A program made the translations under genes and the position numbers. 64,000 bases of DNA from Microbulbifer agarilyticus. Its GTDB lineage: Bacteria > Pseudomonadota > Gammaproteobacteria > Pseudomonadales > Cellvibrionaceae. The notes beneath the pieces are model-generated. The model was not told where the DNA came from. It saw only the letters and a program-made list of their open reading frames with translations, and did not search any database. Positions 14,643 to 26,241 of the stretch are shown here, in pieces. Numbering within the stretch: position 1 is the first letter of the stretch; each line of letters begins with the position of its first letter. The stretch lies in NCBI RefSeq assembly GCF_001999945.1, contig NZ_CP019650.1:1364001-1428000 (forward strand), written 5' to 3'.

Positions 14643-15350
14643 ATGGATACAATCAGGGCGGTATTCAGTACTCCCATTCTGGTACGTGATATTGAAAATT
14701 CCGGCGAGGTCAATAAACGCCTGGAAGAAATAATTCTGGAGTCCGAGTCGACCACGCCGGGCAGAACGCGTTCAAATATCGGGAGTTGGGATTCCCAGAA
14801 AGATTTTTTTGAATGGCCATTTGAGGAAATTCAAACCGTAAAGCTCTGGATCGCTCGTGCGGTAAAGGAAATTACCCTCAAGACTACCAAGCAGAAGTTT
14901 GAACCCCGGGCTCAGGAGATGCTCGCTCACGCCTGGGCTAATGTCTCCCGTGGGGACAGCTACCGGAAGATTCACAATCACGAGTCGTGTACCTGGTCCG
15001 GTGTCTACTATGTGAAATCCGACCTCGTGAAGGAAAAAAGCCGGAGTAGCGGGAATATTGAGTTTTTAGACCCCCGTATGCTTTGTCTCCAGGCGGAGCT
15101 GCCGAATAGCAGCTTTGGCAGTCGTCTGCGGGTTGTTCCGCGCGCGGGGCGACTGGTGGTATTTCCACATTGGCTGCAACACTATGTCAATCCTGTGGAA
15201 GATGACTCGCTGAGAATCTGTGTGGCCTTCAACGTAAAGATCGAAACACATACGGTCAAGCTCCGCGCGAACAGCATGCGGCCTTTGTTACATTCGGAAC
15301 GGCAATATTTTTCTAAGGTCTCTACCGCCTCGGCTCACAAGGTGGATTAA
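14643..15350 (+). CDS. Putative 2OG-Fe(II) oxygenase (TIGR02466-like)
   Basis: A 235-residue soluble protein with the layout of the putative 2-oxoglutarate/Fe(II) oxygenase family TIGR02466. It has HNHESCTWSGVYYV (His111/His113), IEFLDPR (residues 139-145), GRLVVFPHWLQHYVNP (His180) and LRICVAFN (Arg191, probable 2OG carboxylate contact). Members are predicted hydroxylases, but few are characterised. It is the last gene of the operon, 36 bases after the ATP-grasp gene and converging on the 1603-residue fusion with only 11 bases between stops. Hydroxylation of Asp in the exported tract is an attractive but untested idea. A free amino acid or small molecule could equally be the substrate. Confidence 0.72.
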   Translation: MDTIRAVFSTPILVRDIENSGEVNKRLEEIILESESTTPGRTRSNIGSWDSQKDFFEWPFEEIQTVKLWIARAVKEITLKTTKQKFEPRAQEMLAHAWANVSRGDSYRKIHNHESCTWSGVYYVKSDLVKEKSRSSGNIEFLDPRMLCLQAELPNSSFGSRLRVVPRAGRLVVFPHWLQHYVNPVEDDSLRICVAFNVKIETHTVKLRANSMRPLLHSERQYFSKVSTASAHKVD

Positions 15351-15361
15351 ACACTGAATCA

Positions 15362-18300
15362 TTAGGCGGTTTCTTTTTGCCCTACGAACTTCTTCATTAA
15401 GGTGGCAACGTCGCCAAAGTCCGAGTCCCTGCGTGAACCTTTAAGCAACAGTAAGTCCGATGGTTGAATTTTCTGTGCGAGATATCGGGCCATTTCTTCT
15501 GCTGTGATAAAGTGCGGGCCAAGCAGTTCCCCTGGAATTTCGTCCCTCAGATAGTGCATTTCTTCACCGTGCGTCACTAGTAATTGCACACCACTTTCTA
15601 CGAGTGGTTTGGCGAGGCTGCGATGCAGATCGGCTGCCTGATTGCCGAGGTGCACTATACGTCCCAGTGCCGCTATCTTGCGGCCGCCGCTGGAAACCGG
15701 TACCTGTGCCAATACCGAAAAAGCGTTGAGCATGGAGCTTACGGTCGCATTCCAGCTGTCATCAATGACTTTTGCACTGCCACCCGGTAATGCCAGGTCG
15801 GTCTGGCTCAGGTGACCGTCGTCCAGCTGGAGCGTTTCCAGTGATCGTGCTGCCTCTTCAATCGAGCGTCCCATCGCATAGACCACACACAGCGCTGCCA
15901 CTGCATTGTGTACCATGCCCATACTCGGGGCTGGCACAGTTATTGTGTGCTCAGTGCCGTGGACTCGCAGGGTGACATGGCTTCCATTGCTATCGGTGTC
16001 GATATCGGTGATCTGCACTTCGGCATTCTTGCTGGTGCCGAACACAATGACGCGTTTCGCATGTTGTTTCGCTTTCGCAAGTACATAGTCAAAGTGCAGT
16101 AACTGCTCATTCACAATGGCGATTGAGCGCCCAATAAGCCCATCGAAGATGCGTGACTTCCAGCGTGCAGTGTCCTTGGTACTTTTCACTCGGCTGCTCG
16201 TTTGCGATATACCGATCCCTGTGATGAGCGCAATTGTTGGGGATATGCGGCGGGTGATTGGACCTGACCGCATCCACAGTGCACTTTGCGCAACCTCCAC
16301 AATGGCAACATCGCGATCGCCACTCAGGCTCGCCAGCATGCTTGGTGCTCCTACACGGGAATTGTAATTGCCAAGGCTCGCGAGCACGTTTTCCGGCGTG
16401 CCGAGCATGTTTGCAAGCATTTTTAGGGTTGAGGATTTTCCTGCGGTACCAGTAATGGCGACCACATCGCCGCGGAACCGGTTTCTAGCCGCGAGCCCGA
16501 GTTCAATAATTGCCTGTAGTGGGTCTTTTACTTGTAAAACTGGCAGGCCCGCCGGCAAGCCACTTACTGGCCGTTCGACGATGACCCCGCCCAGCAGGTT
16601 GCCGGCGGCTTTCGCGATTTCGGGTAGCCTGTTATGTAAATCCCAGTTTGTGTACTTGGTCCGCGAGCTACGCTCGTGGTAGGCGCGATCACTGCTCTTG
16701 TGTGCGACAAAGAGTACCGGGTCGAGGGACTGCTCTATGAAGCTACGCCCTGAAACAACACTGCGAACAAACCAGCCTGGTGATGGCTGCACCAGCCATT
16801 TACCCCCGGTAATTTCGCTTAACTGCTGTGCATTCCACGTTTGTCCTGGGGTTTCACGGTAGATACTTGCGGGGAATGTATTGCGATAGCGTGGCGGCTC
16901 CCTGCCATCGACAGACGTCGCTTGTCTGGTGCGGCCCTTGATTTTCAGTGAGATGGTGGTGCCAGGCACCGGTACGGGGCGAATGTGGGTTTCCGGGCCG
17001 ATCAGGCCGATTTCCAGACGCAGGTCGACATTGCGCAGTTGCTTGGGTGCCGGTGGACGCAAGCCATAGTAATCCCGGTAGATCACGCCCGGTTTCCAGC
17101 GGCTGGTCGGGAGTTGCCAGTCGCACGGGTCGTGATCCATGGATTTACCCCAGTAGGGCATATCCGTTTCCTGAACCGGTACCGCGCGGATGTCCAACCG
17201 GATGTTCTCAGAGAGCCGGGTTGACCGGGCGGGGTTCAAGGTCCAGAAGGATTCTACATACAGGAGCTGTCTTTGCTCGAAATTCTTTGGTGTGTAACGT
17301 AGGCCAACGAGCTGCAGCGGACCGAAGTCCATCGGTGGGGTTATCGCATTGGATGGTACTTCCTTGGCGGTCCACTGCGGGGAGATTGGGCGCTGGATTT
17401 GCTCGAGTTTAACCGGGTCTAATGCTGCTTTGCGCGCGGGCGGCAAAGCTGGATAGTCTCGCTGAGGCGGGTTCAGTGCAATTTCGCCGGAGCCATCTTC
17501 TAGTGGCTCTAAGTTGGTGCCCATGTTTGTACACAGATCGGCGAATCGGCGGGTTGCCGCCACCGCGTCGGAGCCTGTGCGCTGATGGCTGAATCCGAAA
17601 CCGGACCCAACCGGGAAAAATCGTACTTTCTCAACCCCTTTATGGCTCAGTGACAATTGGAAGACACCGCTATCCTTCAGGGTTTTACGCACCGCATCGA
17701 ATAGCAGGTCACCCGCGTCGTGGATGATCGGGCGATCTTTATAGATTTCGATACCTTGCAAGACATGCGCGCTGGTACCGAGAATTCCATCGGCGCCTGC
17801 ATCAATGATGTGATGGCCGAGCGTATATTCCTCTGCCCCGGGCTCGGCTTCCAGGTTGCCGCCCCAATGCACCGCGACGAGTACCACCTGCGCATGTTGT
17901 CGCGCACGAAGGATACGTGGCTCCAGTAGTCTCGCCCAGGCACTTGGGTTATTCGGTGGCAGGTAAGCGCTACCAGGTTGTTTTGGGTCGGCGGCGAAAG
18001 ACTGCTGAGTAGCGTCCAGTGAGAAAATGGCAACGTTGAGCTCTTCCAGTGGCAGGATAACCGGCCGCAATGCTGCGTCGAGATTAACCCCTGTGCCGGT
18101 GTGTGCGATGCCCACATGGTCTAACCAGAATCCCTGTTCAAGTAACGCTTGTACGCCATAATCGCCGCTGTGGTTGTTTGCGGTAGTAACGGCATCGATA
18201 TTGGCGCGGCACAGTAGCTTCAGCATTTCCGGGCGCGCGCGGTAGTAGTAGGGGGCCCCCTCGGCTTTGTCGATGCCCTGTTCGCCGGTAGTGGCGACGA

Positions 18301-20173
18301 CACATTCCAGATTGATCACACTTAAATCCGCACCGGACAGTGCAGGGATACGTCCAAGTACTTCTTCTTCCCCAAGTGCCTCTGTGCGGTAGTGTTGTCT
18401 ACGTGAAAGATTGACATCGCCGGCCCAGGCAAGTGTGGGTAGCGTGCTGTCGTCGGGAAGGGCAAGTTTTTGCATTTGCGGCGTCGGGGAAAATTCCTGT
18501 GGACAACCGCCATTGAGCAAGTACTTCCTGAATGCGACAAAACCCGAAAGGTAGTGCTCGACATCATCAATACGCACGCGAAATGCGTGGTGACGAATAT
18601 AAAAGCTGCCGACGATTTTTTCCGGGTTCTGGAAGAACATGGCATATTCCGGCCAGAAATAACCGTTTAACAGGTACATGGCGCGGGTATGCAGTGCAAA
18701 GTAAAATTTCTTCAGGTCAAGCTGGTTGAGTAGGTAGGAAAATTCCTTTTCCTGGCGTAAGCGGGTGACCATCCGCTCTGCAGCCATCATTAGTTCCAAC
18801 AGGGTCGGAAATGTGGTGATGCGCTCAATAATAAAGTCCAGATGCCCGACCACATTTTGTATGCCGAACTGGTAGTAGCGGGCCTCAGGACGATATAGGG
18901 TCAATTCATTGACACAATAGCTAAGCCAGTGATCGTGGGCCTGCCAGTGGTTGTTCACGAGGAAGTACTCAAAGGCTTTCTCGACAAGATTTAGCCAGCG
19001 TTCGTCCTTGGTTAGGCCATATAGGCGCATGAGACCGAAGGCTGCTTCGCCGTCGTAATAGATGATCCGAAACGGTTCTTTGACAGTGAGATCTGGGTAT
19101 TGCAGCACGTGCACGAACTTTCCGGATTCCGGATCCTGCATAAAGCGGATACCCTGCGCCAGCTGCTCCATTAGCGCACTGTATTTTGCGCGTGTCTCGC
19201 TGCTTCCACTCAGTTCGATGTATTTGACCAGTGCCAGCAGGCATACCGCGTTTCCGCCAAGTTTTATTTCGCCATTGGCCTCCACAAGGAACGCGGCTTC
19301 TTCGCCGCTAGGAAGTCGCGCTTTTTTAATCAGTTTTTCCGTCAGGTATTTGAGTACGCGGTTGATGGCTCGTTTGGTCTTTTCATCGCGTGTTACTTCC
19401 CAGCCCTCGGTCATTGCGTAGGTAGAGCTGGCATGGCGGAGGGTGTTGTATGTCCCGATGGGACGGTCGAAGCAGCAGTGCCAGCCATACTCGAAACGCC
19501 CATTTTTCAGTACCTGTGAGGCCAGGTAGCGACTACTGGTATCGATTACGTGTTCCGCTGTGGGTTGGTCGAGCTCGTCGATGATCCTGCGGCCAGCGTT
19601 GCGTCCGGGGCCATACAGAAACTTGGGAGCGGAATGTTTTTCGACGAAGAGGCCTTCCGTATGCAAACGGGTTACGGCGGTGTCGTCATCGAAGTTCAGG
19701 GGCGTATTTGGCCCAAAGCGTATGTCTGTATAGGCGCGAAATTTACTGTGGTTGACCACAGCGTGGGCGATTTTGTTGCCGCCGTACAGCATGGCGTTGC
19801 CGTTCAGTTCTTGTTCCAGAAAAGCAACTTTCCAGTCAGAGTCGAGCGCCAGTCCAAAGCGGAAATAGCCGCGTTTGGTGTTTTTGAACTTTTTTTGCAG
19901 CGTACGCCAATCCATGGGTTCCGCGTCGGTTACCCAGTCGATGCGCAGCCAGCGCCCATCCATTTTTGCGCTGGCAAGTTGTTTGCGAGACTGCGCGGCG
20001 AGTTTTAGCCAGAGGCTGTTGAGATCGCCGCCGCGCGCGTGGCAGACTCTGGCGCGCTTGCTGCCATCGCTCACGGAAAAGAACAGTGTGTAGGGCGGTT
20101 GCAGATGTTCTAGCGCTTGCTCGACATTTGGCCGCGCACGAGAGAGTAAATTAGAGAGGGTGGACGTCGCCAT
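15362..20173 (-). CDS. Giant fusion: alpha/alpha-barrel-like, CapA-like and MurF-like ligase
   Basis: A 1603-residue cytoplasmic protein without signal peptide. Residues 1-150 are unassigned. Residues about 150-575 are helical with Trp/His/Tyr-rich loops like an alpha/alpha-barrel (CCFDRPIGTYNTLRHAS, IYYDGEAAFGLMRLYGL, WQAHDHWLSYCVNEL). Residues about 580-890 resemble the CapA metallophosphatase of poly-gamma-glutamate synthesis (AWAGDVNLSR, INLECVV, TTANNHSGDYG, VAVHWGG, GTSAHVLQGIE). A beta-rich linker covers about 930-1110. Residues about 1115-1603 are a complete MurF-like ligase: N-terminal MurF domain, P-loop TGTAGKSS, SMGMVHN, IDDSWNATVSSML and LLLKGSRR. The usual NI-x(3)-H motif appears altered to GIGISQT. 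In Bacillus capsule synthesis, ligase (CapB) and CapA are separate proteins. This architecture points to amide-bond formation on a polymer or carrier. AGGAAAGG precedes ATG. Confidence 0.8.
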   Translation of the reverse strand: MATSTLSNLLSRARPNVEQALEHLQPPYTLFFSVSDGSKRARVCHARGGDLNSLWLKLAAQSRKQLASAKMDGRWLRIDWVTDAEPMDWRTLQKKFKNTKRGYFRFGLALDSDWKVAFLEQELNGNAMLYGGNKIAHAVVNHSKFRAYTDIRFGPNTPLNFDDDTAVTRLHTEGLFVEKHSAPKFLYGPGRNAGRRIIDELDQPTAEHVIDTSSRYLASQVLKNGRFEYGWHCCFDRPIGTYNTLRHASSTYAMTEGWEVTRDEKTKRAINRVLKYLTEKLIKKARLPSGEEAAFLVEANGEIKLGGNAVCLLALVKYIELSGSSETRAKYSALMEQLAQGIRFMQDPESGKFVHVLQYPDLTVKEPFRIIYYDGEAAFGLMRLYGLTKDERWLNLVEKAFEYFLVNNHWQAHDHWLSYCVNELTLYRPEARYYQFGIQNVVGHLDFIIERITTFPTLLELMMAAERMVTRLRQEKEFSYLLNQLDLKKFYFALHTRAMYLLNGYFWPEYAMFFQNPEKIVGSFYIRHHAFRVRIDDVEHYLSGFVAFRKYLLNGGCPQEFSPTPQMQKLALPDDSTLPTLAWAGDVNLSRRQHYRTEALGEEEVLGRIPALSGADLSVINLECVVATTGEQGIDKAEGAPYYYRARPEMLKLLCRANIDAVTTANNHSGDYGVQALLEQGFWLDHVGIAHTGTGVNLDAALRPVILPLEELNVAIFSLDATQQSFAADPKQPGSAYLPPNNPSAWARLLEPRILRARQHAQVVLVAVHWGGNLEAEPGAEEYTLGHHIIDAGADGILGTSAHVLQGIEIYKDRPIIHDAGDLLFDAVRKTLKDSGVFQLSLSHKGVEKVRFFPVGSGFGFSHQRTGSDAVAATRRFADLCTNMGTNLEPLEDGSGEIALNPPQRDYPALPPARKAALDPVKLEQIQRPISPQWTAKEVPSNAITPPMDFGPLQLVGLRYTPKNFEQRQLLYVESFWTLNPARSTRLSENIRLDIRAVPVQETDMPYWGKSMDHDPCDWQLPTSRWKPGVIYRDYYGLRPPAPKQLRNVDLRLEIGLIGPETHIRPVPVPGTTISLKIKGRTRQATSVDGREPPRYRNTFPASIYRETPGQTWNAQQLSEITGGKWLVQPSPGWFVRSVVSGRSFIEQSLDPVLFVAHKSSDRAYHERSSRTKYTNWDLHNRLPEIAKAAGNLLGGVIVERPVSGLPAGLPVLQVKDPLQAIIELGLAARNRFRGDVVAITGTAGKSSTLKMLANMLGTPENVLASLGNYNSRVGAPSMLASLSGDRDVAIVEVAQSALWMRSGPITRRISPTIALITGIGISQTSSRVKSTKDTARWKSRIFDGLIGRSIAIVNEQLLHFDYVLAKAKQHAKRVIVFGTSKNAEVQITDIDTDSNGSHVTLRVHGTEHTITVPAPSMGMVHNAVAALCVVYAMGRSIEEAARSLETLQLDDGHLSQTDLALPGGSAKVIDDSWNATVSSMLNAFSVLAQVPVSSGGRKIAALGRIVHLGNQAADLHRSLAKPLVESGVQLLVTHGEEMHYLRDEIPGELLGPHFITAEEMARYLAQKIQPSDLLLLKGSRRDSDFGDVATLMKKFVGQKETA

Positions 20174-20402
20174 GAACAGAGCCTTTCCTGTCGTTCGTTA
20201 TTCTAACGGCAGGGAAGCTCGATTAGCCGATGTGTGGTGTTGCGGTCGCTGCGCTTGTGGATAATGGCGCTAAGCGGAGAGGAATGTCGCGCTTCCCTGG
20301 CAGATCAATCCGTACGCTTCAGTATAGTTCTGCGTCGGCGATTTGCCGCCAAACCAGCCTACATCTGCCTGGCTTGATGTATCAGGGGCGCGATCACTGG
20401 CG

Positions 20403-22805
<2,403 letters not shown>

Positions 22806-23582
22806 ATGGCGACCAACCTCTTTGACTTAACGGGAAAGATTGCTCTGGTGACTGGTGCCAGCCGTGGTATTGGCGAGGCGATCGCCAAACTGCTCGCGGA
22901 GCAGGGTGCTCACGTGCTGGTGTCCAGCCGCAAGATTGATGGCTGCCAAGCGGTGGCTGATGCCATCAATGACGCCGGTGGCAAGGCGGAAGCACTGCCT
23001 TGTCATATCGGTAACATGCAAGATATTGAGCAGGTGTTTCAGCACATCCGCGCGCAATACGGCAAGCTCGATATTCTCGTAAACAATGCAGCTACTAATC
23101 CCTATTTTGGCCATATCCTCGATACTGATCTTGGTGCGTTTCAAAAAACCGTGGATGTAAATATCCGCGGTTATTTTTATATGTCCGTAGAGGCCGGAAA
23201 ATTGATGCGGGAAAACGGTGGCGGTTGCATCGTAAATACGGCTTCGATCAACGCATTACAGCCAGGGGTGGGGCAGGGTATTTATTCCATCACCAAGGCT
23301 GCGGTAGTGAACATGACCAAGGCTTTCGCCAAAGAATGTGCGCAGTTCAATATCCGCGTAAATGCGTTGTTGCCTGGGCTCACCAAGACCAAATTCGCCG
23401 GTGCCCTGTTTTCTCACGACGAGATCTACCAAACAGCCATTGGCCATATCCCGATGCACCGACATGCAGAGCCCGAAGAAATGGCGGGTACGGTTTTGTA
23501 TCTGGTATCCGACGCAGGCAGTTATACCAATGGTGAATGTGTCGTTGTTGATGGCGGCCTCACCGCCTGCGGAGGGCTGTGA
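22806..23582 (+). CDS. SDR-family dehydrogenase/reductase
   Basis: A 258-residue classical short-chain dehydrogenase. It has the NAD(P) motif TGASRGIGEA near residue 16, NNAAT, the active-site Ser in TASINA, and YSITK with catalytic Tyr and Lys. It ends with the usual VVVDGG. The ATG at 22806 has GGGAGA seven bases upstream; a TTG three bases earlier is disfavoured. The stop overlaps the next SDR's leader, so the two form an operon. Position beside fadH suggests a 3-hydroxyacyl-type substrate, but the specificity cannot be read from sequence. Confidence 0.85.
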   Translation: MATNLFDLTGKIALVTGASRGIGEAIAKLLAEQGAHVLVSSRKIDGCQAVADAINDAGGKAEALPCHIGNMQDIEQVFQHIRAQYGKLDILVNNAATNPYFGHILDTDLGAFQKTVDVNIRGYFYMSVEAGKLMRENGGGCIVNTASINALQPGVGQGIYSITKAAVVNMTKAFAKECAQFNIRVNALLPGLTKTKFAGALFSHDEIYQTAIGHIPMHRHAEPEEMAGTVLYLVSDAGSYTNGECVVVDGGLTACGGL

Positions 23583-23584
23583 TC

Positions 23585-24379
23585 ATGGCAGAATTTCAGC
23601 GAGACCCATTACTGGATTTCACCGGCAAGGTAGCGTTGATTACCGGAGCCGCCAGTGGGTTTGGGGCACTCCTCGCCGAGGCGCTCGGTCGCCGCGGGGC
23701 CCGTTTGGTCCTTGGGGATATCAATGAAGATGGCTTGCATGCAGTGGTTGATAAGCTGACCGCTCAGGATATTGAAGTCCAGGCCGTTACCTGCGATGTA
23801 TCGTCAGAGACGGATTGTGCGGCGATGGTCGCGCTGGCGCGGGAGAACTTCGGCGGATTGGATATCGCGGTGAACAATGCCGGCATCGCGCCGCCACAAG
23901 TCCATTTTGAAGAAGTCGATGAAGAGACCTTCGATCGGCAACATAGCGTCAATGTCAAAGGAGTCTTCTTTGGCATGAAGCATCAGCTCAAGCTTATGCG
24001 CGGACAGAAACACGGCATTATTTTGAATGTCAGCTCCATGGCAGGCATTGGCGGAGCGCCGAAGGCGGCGGCCTATGCCGGAGCCAAACATTCGGTGGTG
24101 GGGCTCACGCGCACCGCTGCAGTGGAATACGCACGGCACAATGTGCGGGTGAATGCGATTTGCCCATTCTTTACGCTAACTCCCATGGTGGCCGGGCTGA
24201 CGCCCCCACCGGGTGCCAGCGTTGAACAGCTCCACGGGTTACTCTCAGCGGGTTGCCCAATGAAACGTTTGGGCGAGCCGGAAGAAGTGGTAAATGCAAT
24301 GGTGATGCTGTGTTCGCCAGCACTCACCTATGTAACTGGGCAAACACTGGCGGTCGATGGGGGCGTTTCAGCATACTGA
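23585..24379 (+). CDS. SDR-family dehydrogenase/reductase
   Basis: A 264-residue SDR with TGAASGFGALLA, NNAGIAPP, NVSSMAG and YAGAKHS (catalytic Tyr/Lys), and terminal AVDGG. GGAGGG lies eight bases before ATG and is within the last codons of the preceding SDR, giving tight coupling. It converges on the anti-sigma/sigma pair. Exact substrate unknown; members of this subgroup oxidise secondary alcohols of lipids, steroids or polyols. Confidence 0.83.
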   Translation: MAEFQRDPLLDFTGKVALITGAASGFGALLAEALGRRGARLVLGDINEDGLHAVVDKLTAQDIEVQAVTCDVSSETDCAAMVALARENFGGLDIAVNNAGIAPPQVHFEEVDEETFDRQHSVNVKGVFFGMKHQLKLMRGQKHGIILNVSSMAGIGGAPKAAAYAGAKHSVVGLTRTAAVEYARHNVRVNAICPFFTLTPMVAGLTPPPGASVEQLHGLLSAGCPMKRLGEPEEVVNAMVMLCSPALTYVTGQTLAVDGGVSAY

Positions 24380-24395
24380 TTGGCAGGTGCAGTGT

Positions 24396-24875
24396 TCAAG
24401 GAAGTAGGCGGCAGTGTTGTTTTGCTTTGGTTGCCAAATCCTTGGGCAGCAGGGTGTTATTGTCGCCACCCTGTTGCCGGCGCCATTGTGCACACAGTGA
24501 CATAAAGTTACCCGCCTGCACTTCTTCCCGTATGTGGTACCACTCGTCCAGCACTGGTTGGACGGTCGCGGCCGCGGCCGCTTTCTGTGCTAGTTGGCCC
24601 TCCGCGGGTTTTACTCGCTCTGCCTGTCCCGGTGTCACCTGCCCGGGTTCCGCGCCGATGTACTGTGCGGGGTGCAGCAATACAATGGCGACAGCCAAAA
24701 CGCCCAACCCCGAGCCGACCTTGGACAGCAGGCTTGCCTTACCCTGTGGGCGCCGGTTTTTCTGCGCAGGTTTTATGTTGCGCAGACCGTCCATTACTTT
24801 TTCATCGAGATGAGACGGTACATGAATGGCCTCAATGGCTTGCTGGTAGGACGATTCCCATTGATTCGTATTCAT
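24396..24875 (-). CDS. Small single-pass membrane protein, probable anti-sigma factor
   Basis: A 159-residue protein with a basic cytoplasmic N-terminus, one transmembrane helix (VGSGLGVLAVAIVLLHPA, about 52-69) and an Ala/Gln-rich periplasmic part. Its start overlaps the stop of the ECF sigma gene by 4 bp (ATGA), the normal layout of sigma/anti-sigma pairs. No zinc-binding HxxxCxxC is present, so it is not a ZAS-type anti-sigma. The role is inferred from context and topology. Confidence 0.55.
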   Translation of the reverse strand: MNTNQWESSYQQAIEAIHVPSHLDEKVMDGLRNIKPAQKNRRPQGKASLLSKVGSGLGVLAVAIVLLHPAQYIGAEPGQVTPGQAERVKPAEGQLAQKAAAAATVQPVLDEWYHIREEVQAGNFMSLCAQWRRQQGGDNNTLLPKDLATKAKQHCRLLP

Positions 24876-25576
24876 GCCTGTGCAATCTCAACAGAGGGTT
24901 TACTGGTGTCGGAGCTGGATGGTTTAAGGCTTTTGGCTGCCCAGCGTGTTCCCCAGGTGAAGCGTGGCTTGGCAGTTTGTGTCTGCTCGCGCGCTTTCTC
25001 CTGAGCGAGGGCTTCTGCCTCTGCTGCTTGCTGAGCGAGCGTGACACTGGAAACCCAGGGTTTGCGCGCGCTGCCGTGTAAATTGAACTCCAGAGATTTT
25101 CCACCGTCTGCCAGCTCCTGGCGACACACGGCCAGGGAAATTCTCTCGATGTCTGCGACCGTCGCAAGGGAAAGCCCGCACTGGTTGTACAGCAGGAAAA
25201 TGTTGCGTTGGCGGCGCGGTAGCTGTTGTAGGGCTTTGAGCATGTCCGACTGCTCAAAGGCGTCGTGTAATGTCGTCTCCTGCGGGTCGGATTCGCTGGC
25301 TACGTCACTACAAGCGGATTTGAGTACTCGGTTCAGGCGGATGTACAGCCAGTTTTTCAGCTGTTGACGCTCGAGCAGGGGAGGCTCTGAAAGCAGGGAA
25401 AGCCAGAAGTTTTCCATCAGTAGGGTGCAGCGTGCCAAATCCATCTGCGCACAGTAACGAAACAGCGGTTCCTTGTAGCGACGAAAAATCTCGCGAAAGG
25501 CCCGACGGTTTCGTGTGTGGTAGTACTGTTGGATTAAGTCTTCGTCACTGAGACTAAACAACTTGTCCGCAAACAT
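24872..25576 (-). CDS. ECF-type RNA polymerase sigma factor
   Basis: A 234-residue sigma-70-family protein. Region 2 (DEDLIQQYYHTRNRRAFREIFRRY, residues about 10-32, and a divergent FWLSLLSEPPLLERQQLKNWLY block) and region 4 (LQQLPRRQRNIFLLYNQCGLSLATVADI, about 120-150) are recognisable. About 70 residues of Ala/Gln/Lys-rich tail follow region 4, which is longer than typical. The start at 25576 is chosen because AAGGAGG sits eight bases upstream; an in-frame ATG 30 bases earlier lacks one. It is co-transcribed with the probable anti-sigma gene. Confidence 0.75.
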   Translation of the reverse strand: MFADKLFSLSDEDLIQQYYHTRNRRAFREIFRRYKEPLFRYCAQMDLARCTLLMENFWLSLLSEPPLLERQQLKNWLYIRLNRVLKSACSDVASESDPQETTLHDAFEQSDMLKALQQLPRRQRNIFLLYNQCGLSLATVADIERISLAVCRQELADGGKSLEFNLHGSARKPWVSSVTLAQQAAEAEALAQEKAREQTQTAKPRFTWGTRWAAKSLKPSSSDTSKPSVEIAQA

Positions 25577-25776
25577 GGGATCTGCCTCCTTGGCCTCAAT
25601 TCCCATAGTTACTTGCTGGTACGCGCACTCTCGGGATTCCTTCCCAGGGCGACATTATCTCACCAGCAAGTAGTCTGTTAACGTTATTTCGCTGAAAAAT
25701 TGCTTCGAGCGAATACCACTCTTGACTCAGTGTTAACCGTTTCGGGTTCGCAACTGCGTCGTCTCATGTGCGACGC

Positions 25777-26064
25777 TTAACGCGTTGGGGGCTGTTTTTC
25801 TGGAGCCACCTTTTCTGCAGTACCGTGCACCACCTTTTCGTTACGTTCCGGAGGATCTCGCAGATCATCACGACTCTTTCGCCAGGAGGCGAGGAATATC
25901 GTTGCGAGTCCTAGCAGAATTTCGTCCACAAAGGGCACCAGATCCGGAATGATCAGATCAATGATAAAAAGGGCACATATCCACTTGAATAGCTGCGGGT
26001 GCTTCAACTTGCGGGCGTAATTGAGAAACCAGCCCACAAATGCGCTGGGAAGTACACGCTTCAT
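25777..26064 (-). CDS. DUF6116-like small membrane protein
   Basis: A 95-residue protein with a conserved IIDLIIPDLVPFVDEILLGL core (about 34-53), then ATIFLASWRKSR and a charged tail. This resembles the widespread uncharacterised DUF6116 family of proteobacteria. Two hydrophobic stretches suggest membrane association. No function is known. Confidence 0.7.
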   Translation of the reverse strand: MKRVLPSAFVGWFLNYARKLKHPQLFKWICALFIIDLIIPDLVPFVDEILLGLATIFLASWRKSRDDLRDPPERNEKVVHGTAEKVAPEKQPPTR

Positions 26065-26241
26065 AGATTCAATGGAGCAGCTTTTAGAACCGTGTTGGGA
26101 GTATAGTCGGCAGACGCTCGACAGGTATTCCGGGCAAAGGTTCCGCGACGCGAAAATCTGCCTAAAGTGGCGTGAAAGTCGTTTGTGATTTGAGCGCCTG
26201 AATCGGGCACGGCACGGTAGGGGACCTAAAGTTGAGCAAAA

